From Planctomycetota bacterium (lineage in GTDB: Bacteria; Planctomycetota; B15-G4; SIAN01): a stretch of DNA of 64,000 nt. Positions 9,797 through 18,627 of this stretch are shown here, in pieces (position 1 is the stretch's first letter; the number at the start of each line of letters is the position of its first letter). The position numbers were made by a program, and so were the translations under genes. The DNA is taken from contig JANQQL010000001.1 of the NCBI GenBank assembly GCA_028289345.1, positions 186,001 through 250,000 on the forward strand. The letters are read 5' to 3'. A model generated the notes under the pieces. The model was not told the DNA's origin and searched no databases. It was given only the letters and a program-made list of their open reading frames with translations.

Positions 9797-12430
9797 TCAC
9801 CCCCCCACGGAACTCCGAGACTCGCGTCGCTGCTCGAGCTGGTGCAACTCGGCCTCGGTCGTTTCCACGTGAGAGTGATTCTCTCCGAACGCTTCCGCAA
9901 ACCGATCGCGTGCATCGAGGAGCACGGCTTCGGCCTCGTCGAAGAGCTCGAGAGCCGTCAGCGTTCGACCGTAGCCGAGGAGGAATGCGGCTTGCACCCA
10001 ATGTTCGGGGTCCAGGGACTCGGCTCTCAGAAGCACTTCTCCGTAGAGTTCTTCCGCTTCCGCGAAGCGCTTCGTCTGCAGCATCAATCCGGCAAGGTTG
10101 TGCATCGCCAAGATGGTCTCTTCGTGATCCTCTCCACGAACTCGTTCCAGAGTCGCGATGGCCTCTCGATAGCGTCGCTCGGCGCCGACCAAGTCTCCCG
10201 TGTAACGCAGGGTGTAGGCGAGGTTGTTGACGCCGGCCAAGGTGCGTGGATCCTGCGGGCCCAGCCGTTCCTCCAAGACACGGTGCGCGGACTCCAGCAG
10301 CTCTCGCGCCTCGGCAAAAGCACCTTGCCGGCTTCGCAACTCCCCGAGCATCATCCTCGAGTTCGCTGTCTCCACATGACTCTCTCCGAGGACGGCCAGG
10401 CGCCCCTGGAGCGCCTGTTCAATCAGAGGCTCCGCAAGTTCCAAGCGTCGAAGATTGAAGTACACCATTCCCAGATTGGATCGGGTGGTCAGGACAAAGG
10501 GATCTTGGGCGGGAAGCACTTGCTGCTGAGCGACCAGCAGAGTCTCGAACACCTCGGCGGCCCGCTCCAACTCCCCCAAGTCATGCAAGAGCAAGCCGAG
10601 GTTGTTGGTCGCCGTCAATGTCGAGTCGTGCAACTCCCCGAGAGACTCTCGGCAGCGTCTCACACAATCTTCCATCTCCCGTTGAAGGGACCCGAGGTCC
10701 TCATCCAGAAGGAGCTTGGCCGTCAGCAGGTTGCTCCACGATTGAAGCGTCTCCCAGCCGTCGGGTCCTTCCGTCTGCAGGTAAGACTCGTGGACCTCCT
10801 GGTGAAGGGAAAGTGCCTCGTCCAGTTTTCCGCGGCGGCGCAGGAGGAGTGCAAGGGCGCCCTTGGTGTTGAGAACGTCCGGGTGATCCTCGGGCAATCC
10901 GGCGGTCCGCTGCAACTCTCTCGCGGAATCCAGGAAGCTCTGGGCCTTGGCGTACTCCCCTTGGGAGCTGTACACGCAGCCCACCGCGTATTCCGCCACC
11001 GCCCGGACTTCGGGTTGTTTGTCGCGGAGTTGATGGAATGCCTCGGTGGCAACCACTCGCTCCACCGAGTCGAGGAGTGTTGCCTGGGGACCGGAGTCTC
11101 GAACCCCGGATGAGCCGATGATCCAGTCCATCACGTTCTTGGCCGTGGCGACTTTCTCGAACTGCTGGGAAAGCTCTTCGGTCTTCCGACGGGCATCCGC
11201 TTCGGCGTCGAGTGCCCGGACCAAAGCGACCGAGGTGGTGACGACGCCGGTCACCAGTACCAGAGCGGCCACGGCAAGGCCAATCACCAGCCCCCGGTGA
11301 CGCTGGGCAAGCTTCCGCAACTGGTACGCCGTACTCGGAGGACGAGCCCGAATGGGCCGATGATCCAAATAGCGAACCAGATCCTCTCGAAGCTGGCCGG
11401 CGCTCTGGTACCGACGAGACGGACTCTTGGCAATGGCCTTGTGAACGATGGTCTCTAGATCCGGAGACAGAGAGGGATCCAACGCCCGCAGCGGCAGGGG
11501 ATCCCGCTCGGCAATCACACGAGATGCCTGGGGAATGGAAAGTTTTTCCACGGAAAACGGAAGCGTTCCCGACACCAATTCATAGGCCATGACCCCCAAC
11601 GCGTACACGTCGGTTCGGTGATCCACGGACTGGGATCCGGGGTCCACCTGCTCGGGACTCATGTAGGACAAGGTTCCGAGCAACTCCCCCGTGCGCGTTT
11701 GAAGCGACCCCGACTCGACCGCGTGCCCGGTCAATCGAGCGACTCCGAAGTCCAGGACCTTGGGACGGCCGCCCGCATCCACCAGGACGTTCCCGGGCTT
11801 CAAGTCGCGATGAACGACTCCCCGTTCGTGAGCGTGTTGAAGCGCGTCACAAACTTCGCAGAGCATCGAGAGCCGATCGACTCGACTCAAGCAACGTTCT
11901 CGGACGTGATCCGAGAGCGTCGTTCCCTCGATGCACTCCATGGCAAAGAACCGACGAGACCCCTCCGCCTCGGACGTCTCTCCCGTGGCGTAGATGCGGG
12001 CGATCCCCGGGTGTTCCAACCGAGCCAGGACCTCGGTTTCCCGCTGAAACCGACGACGGAGTTCCGCGCGCGGACGCTCTCCGCGAATCAGTTTGAGGGC
12101 GACGGTTCGCGGCGGCTTTTCCTGACGGGCGCGATAGACGACCCCCATTCCCCCCTCGCCCAGCATGCCGAGGATCCGGTACTCGCCGATTTGAGCGGGA
12201 AACTCCGGAGAGCTCCCCGGCTCGCGCGAAGACGAAGGCAATCGCTGGGGAACCGGCAAGTCCAGCAGCCCCTGACGACGATCCTCGGCCAACAGCTCCT
12301 CGACCTCTCGCCGCAACTCGGAATCACCCGAGCACGCGCGACCCAGGTACTCCTGGCGAGCCTCCGAAGTCAGCTCGCTGGCCTCTCGGAACAGGTCTTC
12401 CAGTCGCCGTTGTCGGTCTGCGGGATTCAT
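9797..12430 (-). CDS. Transmembrane Ser/Thr protein kinase with C-terminal TPR repeats
   Basis: LGEGGMGVVYRARQ, VVHRDLKPGNVLVD, LDFGVARL; TM helix GLVIGLAVAALVLVTGVVTTSVAL; TPR C-terminus. Start taken as MNPADRQRR (ATG 12430), just past the stop of the upstream sigma gene. Confidence 0.93.
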   Translation of the reverse strand: MNPADRQRRLEDLFREASELTSEARQEYLGRACSGDSELRREVEELLAEDRRQGLLDLPVPQRLPSSSREPGSSPEFPAQIGEYRILGMLGEGGMGVVYRARQEKPPRTVALKLIRGERPRAELRRRFQRETEVLARLEHPGIARIYATGETSEAEGSRRFFAMECIEGTTLSDHVRERCLSRVDRLSMLCEVCDALQHAHERGVVHRDLKPGNVLVDAGGRPKVLDFGVARLTGHAVESGSLQTRTGELLGTLSYMSPEQVDPGSQSVDHRTDVYALGVMAYELVSGTLPFSVEKLSIPQASRVIAERDPLPLRALDPSLSPDLETIVHKAIAKSPSRRYQSAGQLREDLVRYLDHRPIRARPPSTAYQLRKLAQRHRGLVIGLAVAALVLVTGVVTTSVALVRALDAEADARRKTEELSQQFEKVATAKNVMDWIIGSSGVRDSGPQATLLDSVERVVATEAFHQLRDKQPEVRAVAEYAVGCVYSSQGEYAKAQSFLDSARELQRTAGLPEDHPDVLNTKGALALLLRRRGKLDEALSLHQEVHESYLQTEGPDGWETLQSWSNLLTAKLLLDEDLGSLQREMEDCVRRCRESLGELHDSTLTATNNLGLLLHDLGELERAAEVFETLLVAQQQVLPAQDPFVLTTRSNLGMVYFNLRRLELAEPLIEQALQGRLAVLGESHVETANSRMMLGELRSRQGAFAEARELLESAHRVLEERLGPQDPRTLAGVNNLAYTLRYTGDLVGAERRYREAIATLERVRGEDHEETILAMHNLAGLMLQTKRFAEAEELYGEVLLRAESLDPEHWVQAAFLLGYGRTLTALELFDEAEAVLLDARDRFAEAFGENHSHVETTEAELHQLEQRRESRSSVGG

Positions 12431-12434
12431 CGAG

Positions 12435-12998
12435 TCACGGTTCCTCCGCTCGGACAAACCGTCCCATGTCGCGCTGCAACCAGGCCCTGGCAAATCGCCA
12501 CTCGTTGGTAACGGTGGCTGGCGAACATCCGAGGACCTTCGCCGTCTCGTCGATGGTCAGGCCCGCGAAGAAGCGAAGTTTGACGATCGTCGTCTTGCGC
12601 GGGTCGCTCTTTTCCAGCACATCCAGGGAGTCGCTGAGAGACAACAGTTCGAGGGAATGCTCCGCGGCGACGACATCGATCTCTTCCAAAGAGAGAGCCT
12701 GATTCGCTCCCTGGCGCTTGGCGGTCCGGTACTTTCGAGCCCGGTCGATCAGGATGCGACGCATCGCTTCGGCCGCTGCTCCGAAGAAATGAGCTCGGTT
12801 CTGCCAGTTTCGCTGGTCGCTCCGAACCAAGCGCAGAAACGCTTCGTGGACCAGGGCGGTCGGCTGCAACGTATGGTGGTCCGACTCCCGCGCCATCTTG
12901 CCGCGCGCCAGTTCGTGCAGCTCATCGTAGACCACTTCCCACAAGCGTGCGGTTGCCTCCTCCCGTCCATCGCGAAGGGAGCTGAGCAACTCGGTCAC
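12435..12998 (-). CDS. ECF-family RNA polymerase sigma factor (planctomycete/acidobacterial TIGR02999-like)
   Basis: MTELLSSLRDG...TLQPTALVHEAFLRLV...NRAHFFGAAAEAMRRILIDRAR...LRFFAGLTIDETAKVLGCSPATVTNEWRFARAWL. Start inferred as GTG 12998; the ORF track extends to 13154. Confidence 0.9.
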   Translation of the reverse strand: MTELLSSLRDGREEATARLWEVVYDELHELARGKMARESDHHTLQPTALVHEAFLRLVRSDQRNWQNRAHFFGAAAEAMRRILIDRARKYRTAKRQGANQALSLEEIDVVAAEHSLELLSLSDSLDVLEKSDPRKTTIVKLRFFAGLTIDETAKVLGCSPATVTNEWRFARAWLQRDMGRFVRAEEP

Positions 12999-13180
12999 AT
13001 GGGAGGATCGGTCGGGCAATGAATCAACGCTCCACAGGTTCCTTTGGCGGATTCTGCGACGCTTCCCGGATTCTCGCAAGCCCGCCGTCCCCCTCGGCCA
13101 TCGGGATCTCACCAGGCTTCGCATGGTGCTTGGGGGAGAGAATCGCCTCACCACGCGATCGCAAAGTCGAAAAGCAGACC

Positions 13181-13219
13181 GGCCGATTTCTCGGATGGCC
13201 CTTTCCGAGAAACTCGGCC
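13181..13219. repeat. Strong inverted repeat / hairpin (15 bp stem with one bulge)
   Basis: GGCCGATTTCTCGGA - TGGCCCTT - TCCGAGAAA(C)TCGGCC. No adjoining T-tract. Lies between the FG-GAP gene end and the sigma factor gene. Confidence 0.75.
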
Positions 13220-13322
13220 CGCCTGACTCATGGAAGGAACACGCGCACCATCATCGCATCGGCCTCGGGGGGCAAACCGACAACGAAGGCTTTCGCCCAC
13301 TGGTCGCGAGACCGTCGCCCCA

Positions 13323-14834
13323 CTAGTTCGGCAACAAGAGTGAGATTCGCTCCGAATTGCTCTTCACCAGCTTGCCATCCAAGTTCCGCGTGAAGAACGA
13401 ACTCACAAAAGTCACGCCCAACAGATCGAAGCCGACGTCCAGGCTGTGAACACGCATCCCGGAGAGAGCAAAACGATCCGTGAACACCAACTGGGAGAAG
13501 GGCACCCCGTTGACGCTTTCCAAGAAATACGCGTAGAAGAAGTTCGGGTGTCCACGAAAGGTCAACGTCACGGTGTCTTGGAACGAAGCGACTTCAGGCG
13601 TCGCATCGAGGACGTATCGATTGCATTCCAGGATGTGGATCGCCCCCTCGTCCGTGATGATTCCCGTTTCCGGAGCGCCGACCGCCACATCCATGTATCC
13701 GTCGGAGTTGGCGTCCCCTGCAGCGCACACGGCGTATCCAAAATCGTCATCAATCGTGCCGTTGGCCGTGTACAAAGCGTCACCGTGGGAGAATCCTTCG
13801 AAGATGCGCACCGTGCCGCCGCGCTCGCCTGGGGATCCCACCGCGAGGTCGGGATAGCCGTTGGCATTCACGTCCCCGACTCCGGCGACCGAGAATCCGA
13901 GTTGCCCATTCACCGCCGTCCCGACCTCGGTCCAGAGCGAGCCGAAGTCTCGTCCGGAAAAGACAGAGACGGCGCCGACCGGATCTCCGTTCTCCGGCCA
14001 CTCGGGCGCGCCAACGGCGAGGTCATCGAATCCGTCACCGTTGGTGTCCCCCACCCCGGCCATGGCGAATCCGAACCCATCGCCCGGCGCCTCACTCCAT
14101 CGATGAAAGATCGGAAAACCGGTCGCCCCGGAAAAGACGCGTATTTGACCGAGAAGTTGACTGTGGGAACCAACGGCAATGTCCGGGACCCCGTCCAAGT
14201 CCATGTCTCCGGCAGCAGCCACGCTGTGGCCGAATCGCTCCACGAAGGCCGGAGCCGCAAAGTGGTAAAGCTGGGACGAGTCCCTCCCGGAGTACACTTT
14301 CGCGTAGCCACTGGCGATGCCCAGTCGCGGGCCGCCCGGCGCGCCGACCACGAAGTCCTCGTGGCCATCGGCATTGAGGTCTCCCACTCCCGCGACCGCA
14401 TGACCGAAGCGATCGTCGGGGTTCGCCCCCCACAAGTCGTGGAGGATCGCTCCGTCCGTGATTCGGTGCACGACCACTCGCCCGAACCGGACGAATCCCT
14501 GGGAAGCCTCGGGAAGCCCCACGATCACGTCGGCTCGTCCGTTGGCATCGACGTCCGCTCCACCTACCGATTGGCCAGCCCCCTGGGCGGGATCCCATCC
14601 GAAGCGTGCTTGGACCTGGCCGGTCGCCGGCGAGTAGACGTCCACCCAGCCGCTGCCGGACCGACCAAACACGAGGTCAGCCTGACCGTCTCCTGTGGCA
14701 TCGCCGAGATACGCCATGGCGGCCCCTGCCTTGTCCCCCGGCCCGCCGGTCAAGCTGCGCAGCTCTCCCTGCGCGTGGGCGGAGTCCATGCCCAGACAAC
14801 CCAGCACCACGAAAAGTTTCCAATGACGGACCAT
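13323..14834 (-). CDS. Secreted FG-GAP (integrin alpha beta-propeller) repeat protein
   Basis: 503 aa, signal peptide, repeated motifs such as VAGVGDLNADGHEDFVVGAPG, VAAAGDMDLDGVPDIAVGS, VAGVGDVNANGYPDLAVGSPGE. Confidence 0.93.
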   Translation of the reverse strand: MVRHWKLFVVLGCLGMDSAHAQGELRSLTGGPGDKAGAAMAYLGDATGDGQADLVFGRSGSGWVDVYSPATGQVQARFGWDPAQGAGQSVGGADVDANGRADVIVGLPEASQGFVRFGRVVVHRITDGAILHDLWGANPDDRFGHAVAGVGDLNADGHEDFVVGAPGGPRLGIASGYAKVYSGRDSSQLYHFAAPAFVERFGHSVAAAGDMDLDGVPDIAVGSHSQLLGQIRVFSGATGFPIFHRWSEAPGDGFGFAMAGVGDTNGDGFDDLAVGAPEWPENGDPVGAVSVFSGRDFGSLWTEVGTAVNGQLGFSVAGVGDVNANGYPDLAVGSPGERGGTVRIFEGFSHGDALYTANGTIDDDFGYAVCAAGDANSDGYMDVAVGAPETGIITDEGAIHILECNRYVLDATPEVASFQDTVTLTFRGHPNFFYAYFLESVNGVPFSQLVFTDRFALSGMRVHSLDVGFDLLGVTFVSSFFTRNLDGKLVKSNSERISLLLPN

Positions 14835-14996
14835 TCCAGATCTGCTCCTGCACGGGTGTCGGCGCGGGCTTGCTGGCCCGGTCCCGGACGCGCCAAAGAA
14901 GGGCCCGCTCAGCGAGTCCCCTAGGACTGGGGGGGCATGCGCGAGAACCCGTGGAACTCCCTAAGGAATCTGGAAAATGGCTCGGAGGGCAGACAA

Positions 14997-15392
14997 TCAG
15001 GCGGGGTCTTCGCCCACGACGGGATCGTCCCCGGTCTCGGACTTGGCCCGTTCCTCGGAGATCTGGCGCAGCAAACTTCCCATCCGCGCCGCCCCCTCGA
15101 CCGATTCATCGAAGCACATTTCCAGCTGGGGCGTCACCCGAGTGCGCAGACCTTCCCCGACGCGCCGCTGGATGTAGCCCCGCGCGGATTCCACGGCGTG
15201 GCGGGTGCGTGAGATTTCGCCGGGAGTTCCCATGACCGAGTAGAAGACCTTGCAGGTGGCCAGGTCCTCGGCCAGCTTCACCGTGGTCACGGTCACGAAG
15301 CCCATCCGCGGGTCTTTCAGTTCGAACAAGATGACGTGGGCCGCTCGCTCTTTGATGCGCTGGCTGAGTCGCTGGATCATTCGACTGCCCAT
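14997..15392 (-). CDS. rbfA: Ribosome-binding factor A
   Basis: QRLSQRIKERAAHVILFELKDPRMGFVTVTTVKLAEDLATCKVFYSVMG...; position after infB and DUF503. Confidence 0.92.
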   Translation of the reverse strand: MGSRMIQRLSQRIKERAAHVILFELKDPRMGFVTVTTVKLAEDLATCKVFYSVMGTPGEISRTRHAVESARGYIQRRVGEGLRTRVTPQLEMCFDESVEGAARMGSLLRQISEERAKSETGDDPVVGEDPA

Positions 15393-15393
15393 G

Positions 15394-15678
15394 TCAAAGC
15401 ACCTCGATCTGGTGATCGATCAGCTCCGCCTCGGGATGCATGCGAAGTTGGTCGAGAATCTTCTGCAAGTCGGCCACGAGCTTCTTCGAGTCGTTGCCGC
15501 AGGTCGTCAGGCCGAGGGTGCCCGTCTGCCAAACATCCAGGTCATCCACTTCGGCCACCGACACGTTGTATCTAGCGCGCAATCGCCCCTTGATGGAGTT
15601 GATCACCCGGCGTTTCCCCTTGAGAGATCGACAACCGCGCAGACGCACGGTGAACTGAAGGATGGCGACTTGCATCAT
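15394..15678 (-). CDS. DUF503 family protein (YlxP-like)
   Basis: LRGCRSLKGKRRVINSIKGRLRARYNVSVAEVDDLDVWQTGTLGL; classic infB-rbfA neighbour. Confidence 0.9.
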   Translation of the reverse strand: MMQVAILQFTVRLRGCRSLKGKRRVINSIKGRLRARYNVSVAEVDDLDVWQTGTLGLTTCGNDSKKLVADLQKILDQLRMHPEAELIDHQIEVL

Positions 15679-15852
15679 GGGGGCGTGGGTCCGCGAAGAC
15701 CGGGGTCGGGGGAAAACTCAGCTAGATGCTCGGTCGTCATTCGGTGCCGCGACAATCTCGACGACACCGAAGATCGGTCCCTCGCATTGTCACTGGACTT
15801 CCACGGTTTCCTCGAGATTGCCGCGGTTCCCGAGACGACTCAATCGAGGCGG

Positions 15853-18603
15853 TCAGGGCAAGGTCAGCTCGCGCTGCTCGAACACGATTTCGAAGGCCTC
15901 CAGCTGGTCGCCGACTTTGATGTCGTCGAAGCCAGTGACCTTGATTCCGCATTCGAAGCCCTCTTTGACTTCTTTGGCGTCTTCTTTGAAGCGCCGCAAG
16001 GAGTCCAGGCCCGAGGTGTAAAGCACCTTGCCCTCGCGAACCACCCGCACCTGATCGGAGCGGCGAATCATGCCGTCGAGGACGTAGCAACCAGCAATCG
16101 ACCCGACTCGCGACACCTTGAAGACCTCGCGGATCTCCACGTGCCCCACGATACGCTCCGATTGCTCCGGACTGAGCGACCCCGCCATCGCCTTCTTCAA
16201 GTCGTCGAAGATCTCGTAGATGACACGGTAGGTTCGAATCTCGACGCCAAGACGTTCCGCCGCGCGGCGCGCCTTGCCATCCGGTGCCACGCCGAAACCG
16301 ATGCAGATGGCTTGGGTGGTGCTCGCCAGCATGATGTCTTCTTCGGTGATGCCGCCAACTGCCGCCCGCAAGACCTTGACCGCCACTTCTTCATGACGCA
16401 AGGACGTGAGCTCGCGTTTCAGCACTTCCACCGAGCCCTGCACGTCTGCTTTGACGACCACGTTGATTTCGTGAACCTTGCCCGCTTCCAAGGACTCGAA
16501 CAGGTTCTCGAGAGTCACCGCTTCGCGCGGCGCATCCTCGGTTTCCTTGTCCTTACGGTTCCGCTCATTGGCAACCTTCTCGGCGCCGCGCTCGTCTTCG
16601 ACGGCTTGCAGAAGGTCTCCGGCTTCGGGAATCTCTCCCTTGAAACCGTACACCCGGACCGGGGTCGAGGGCCCGGCTTCCTTGATTCGCCGGCCTTGGT
16701 CGTCTTCCAGCAGGCGAACGCGGCCCCAAGTCTTGCCACACAAGAACGGGTCGCGCACTTTCAGAGTGCCGTCGCGCACCAGGACGGTGGCCACCACACC
16801 CTTGCCCTCTTGCTTGGACGCCTCCAAGACGTAGGCCTTGGCCTTCTTCGAGTTGTCCGCTCGAAGGTCGTGGATCTCGGCCTCCAGCGCGAGACGTTCC
16901 AAGAGCTCGTCGACGCCTTGTCCGGTCATGGCAGAAGTTTCGATCACTGCGATCTTGCCGCCGAACTCCTCCGGCAACACGTCCGCCGCCATCAACTGTT
17001 GCTTGACCCGCAGAGCGTCCGATTCCGGTCGGTCAATCTTGTTCAACGCCACCACCAGGGGGCGGTCTTCGCCGGCGGCCCGGGCGTGGTGCAGTGCTTC
17101 TTCGGTTTGCGGCATGACGCCGTCGTCGGCAGCCACGATCAGCACCACGATGTCGGTGCAGTCCGCGCCGCGGGCCCGCATCTCGGTGAATGCCCGGTGT
17201 CCCGGCGTGTCTAGGAAAGTGACCTTGCCCCCCGCCGGCGTCTGCACTTGGTAGGCGCTGACGTGCTGGGTGATGCCGCCAGCTTCCCCATCCACGACCT
17301 TGCTCTTGCGAATGAAGTCCAAGAGCGAGGTTTTGCCGTGGTCGACGTGGCCCATGAAGGTGACCACCGGTGGACGCAAATCCGGGTCCCTCTCTTCTTC
17401 GCTGGTTTCTTCGGGGCCCTCTTCTTTGGCGAGGAACTCGGCTTCCACGTCTCGCGCGCTCCTGACTTCAATCTCGCGACCGAATTCAAGCGCGAGGGTG
17501 AGCACCAGCTCCTCGTCCAACATCGAGTTGATCGTGGAAGGTGTGCCCTGAGACATCAGCAACTTGCCAAGAATCTCGGCCGCACGAATTCCTGTCGCCT
17601 GGGAGAAGTCCTTCACCGTCAGCGGCGCAACCACCGTGACCTTGCGGTCGGGTGCCACGGGCTTCTTCTTCGGAACCTTGGGCCCTCGTCGCGGCGCGCG
17701 ACGACCCTGTCGACGGGCAGGTCCTCGCTCCCAGAACCGCGGCTTCGCCACCTCGTTGGCACTGACCGGGGCAAAGTCCTCGGGATCCGGCGCCCACTTG
17801 ACTTGTTTGGCCGACTTGCGACGTCGGGTCTGGGCCGTGGTCTTGTCGTCTTCCTTGCCGCCCCGGCGACCCGGCCCCCCGGTCGATGGCGAAATCGATC
17901 GCTCGAGCTGTTCATGGGTCGCCTGGGACTTCGCGACCTCGGCATTGTCGAGTTCGATCCGGCCGAGGATCTTGGCGCCCCGGCGACCATCCTCTTGACC
18001 AGGCTTTTGCTCGGCGGCGGGCTTCTCTTCGGTGGTTTCCGTTGTTTCGGCGGCTTCGGTGGAGGCAGCCACGGTCTGCTCTTCCGCCGGCTCGGTGGCA
18101 ACGGTGGGCGGCTGTTCCTCCGCCACCTCTTCGGAGGAAGGTTCGCTGCTCAAGGCGGCAGGTTCCGTGGAAGCGGCCACCTCGGCCACTTCGGGTTCCG
18201 CAACGACCTCCGGTTCGGGAGCAGTCTCCACCGCCGCACCATCGGTGCTTGCGGTGGTCGCGGCCACGGCTTCCACGGACGCCTCTTCGGGAACCTCCTC
18301 CGGCTCTTCCGCCGAACGGGCTTCGCGCTCGGCACGGCGGCGGACTTGTTCCTCTTTCTTGGCCTCCTCCTCGGCCTTCTTCTCCGCCTGCCGCTCTTCG
18401 GCATCCGACTCCAGACGATCGAATAATTCGTCTTCGTCCAGGTCCCGATAGCGGTAACCGACTCTCAGGAGTGCAACTTCGCCAGGAGCGAGGTTGGAGG
18501 AGTGACTCTTAATCGGGAGGCCGAGCTTCTTGGCAAGAGCCAAGAGCTCTTTGGAGTCGGCCTCCATGTCTTTGGCGAGCTCGTGCAACCGCAAATCCAG
18601 CAC
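15853..18603 (-). CDS. infB: Translation initiation factor IF-2
   Basis: 916 aa; GHVDHGKTSLLDFIRKSKVVDGEAGGITQHVSAYQV, DTPGHRAFTEMRARGADCTDIVVLIVAADDGVMPQT; Ala/Glu-rich N-terminal extension. Confidence 0.98.
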   Translation of the reverse strand: MLDLRLHELAKDMEADSKELLALAKKLGLPIKSHSSNLAPGEVALLRVGYRYRDLDEDELFDRLESDAEERQAEKKAEEEAKKEEQVRRRAEREARSAEEPEEVPEEASVEAVAATTASTDGAAVETAPEPEVVAEPEVAEVAASTEPAALSSEPSSEEVAEEQPPTVATEPAEEQTVAASTEAAETTETTEEKPAAEQKPGQEDGRRGAKILGRIELDNAEVAKSQATHEQLERSISPSTGGPGRRGGKEDDKTTAQTRRRKSAKQVKWAPDPEDFAPVSANEVAKPRFWERGPARRQGRRAPRRGPKVPKKKPVAPDRKVTVVAPLTVKDFSQATGIRAAEILGKLLMSQGTPSTINSMLDEELVLTLALEFGREIEVRSARDVEAEFLAKEEGPEETSEEERDPDLRPPVVTFMGHVDHGKTSLLDFIRKSKVVDGEAGGITQHVSAYQVQTPAGGKVTFLDTPGHRAFTEMRARGADCTDIVVLIVAADDGVMPQTEEALHHARAAGEDRPLVVALNKIDRPESDALRVKQQLMAADVLPEEFGGKIAVIETSAMTGQGVDELLERLALEAEIHDLRADNSKKAKAYVLEASKQEGKGVVATVLVRDGTLKVRDPFLCGKTWGRVRLLEDDQGRRIKEAGPSTPVRVYGFKGEIPEAGDLLQAVEDERGAEKVANERNRKDKETEDAPREAVTLENLFESLEAGKVHEINVVVKADVQGSVEVLKRELTSLRHEEVAVKVLRAAVGGITEEDIMLASTTQAICIGFGVAPDGKARRAAERLGVEIRTYRVIYEIFDDLKKAMAGSLSPEQSERIVGHVEIREVFKVSRVGSIAGCYVLDGMIRRSDQVRVVREGKVLYTSGLDSLRRFKEDAKEVKEGFECGIKVTGFDDIKVGDQLEAFEIVFEQRELTLP

Positions 18604-18627
18604 TCCCAGAACCTACGACCCCGCGAA

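Noticed and set aside
13446-14924. 492 aa + strand ORF
   Set aside because: Antisense to the FG-GAP repeat gene; its repetitive look reflects the repeats on the other strand.
15250-17214. 654 aa + strand ORF
   Set aside because: Antisense to rbfA, DUF503 and infB, which are certain by motif. High-GC codon bias creates long shadow ORFs; no recognisable motifs.
17248-18426. 392 aa + strand ORF, Gly/Leu/Phe-rich
   Set aside because: Antisense to the Ala/Glu-rich IF-2 N-terminus; its composition is the mirror of that low-complexity region.
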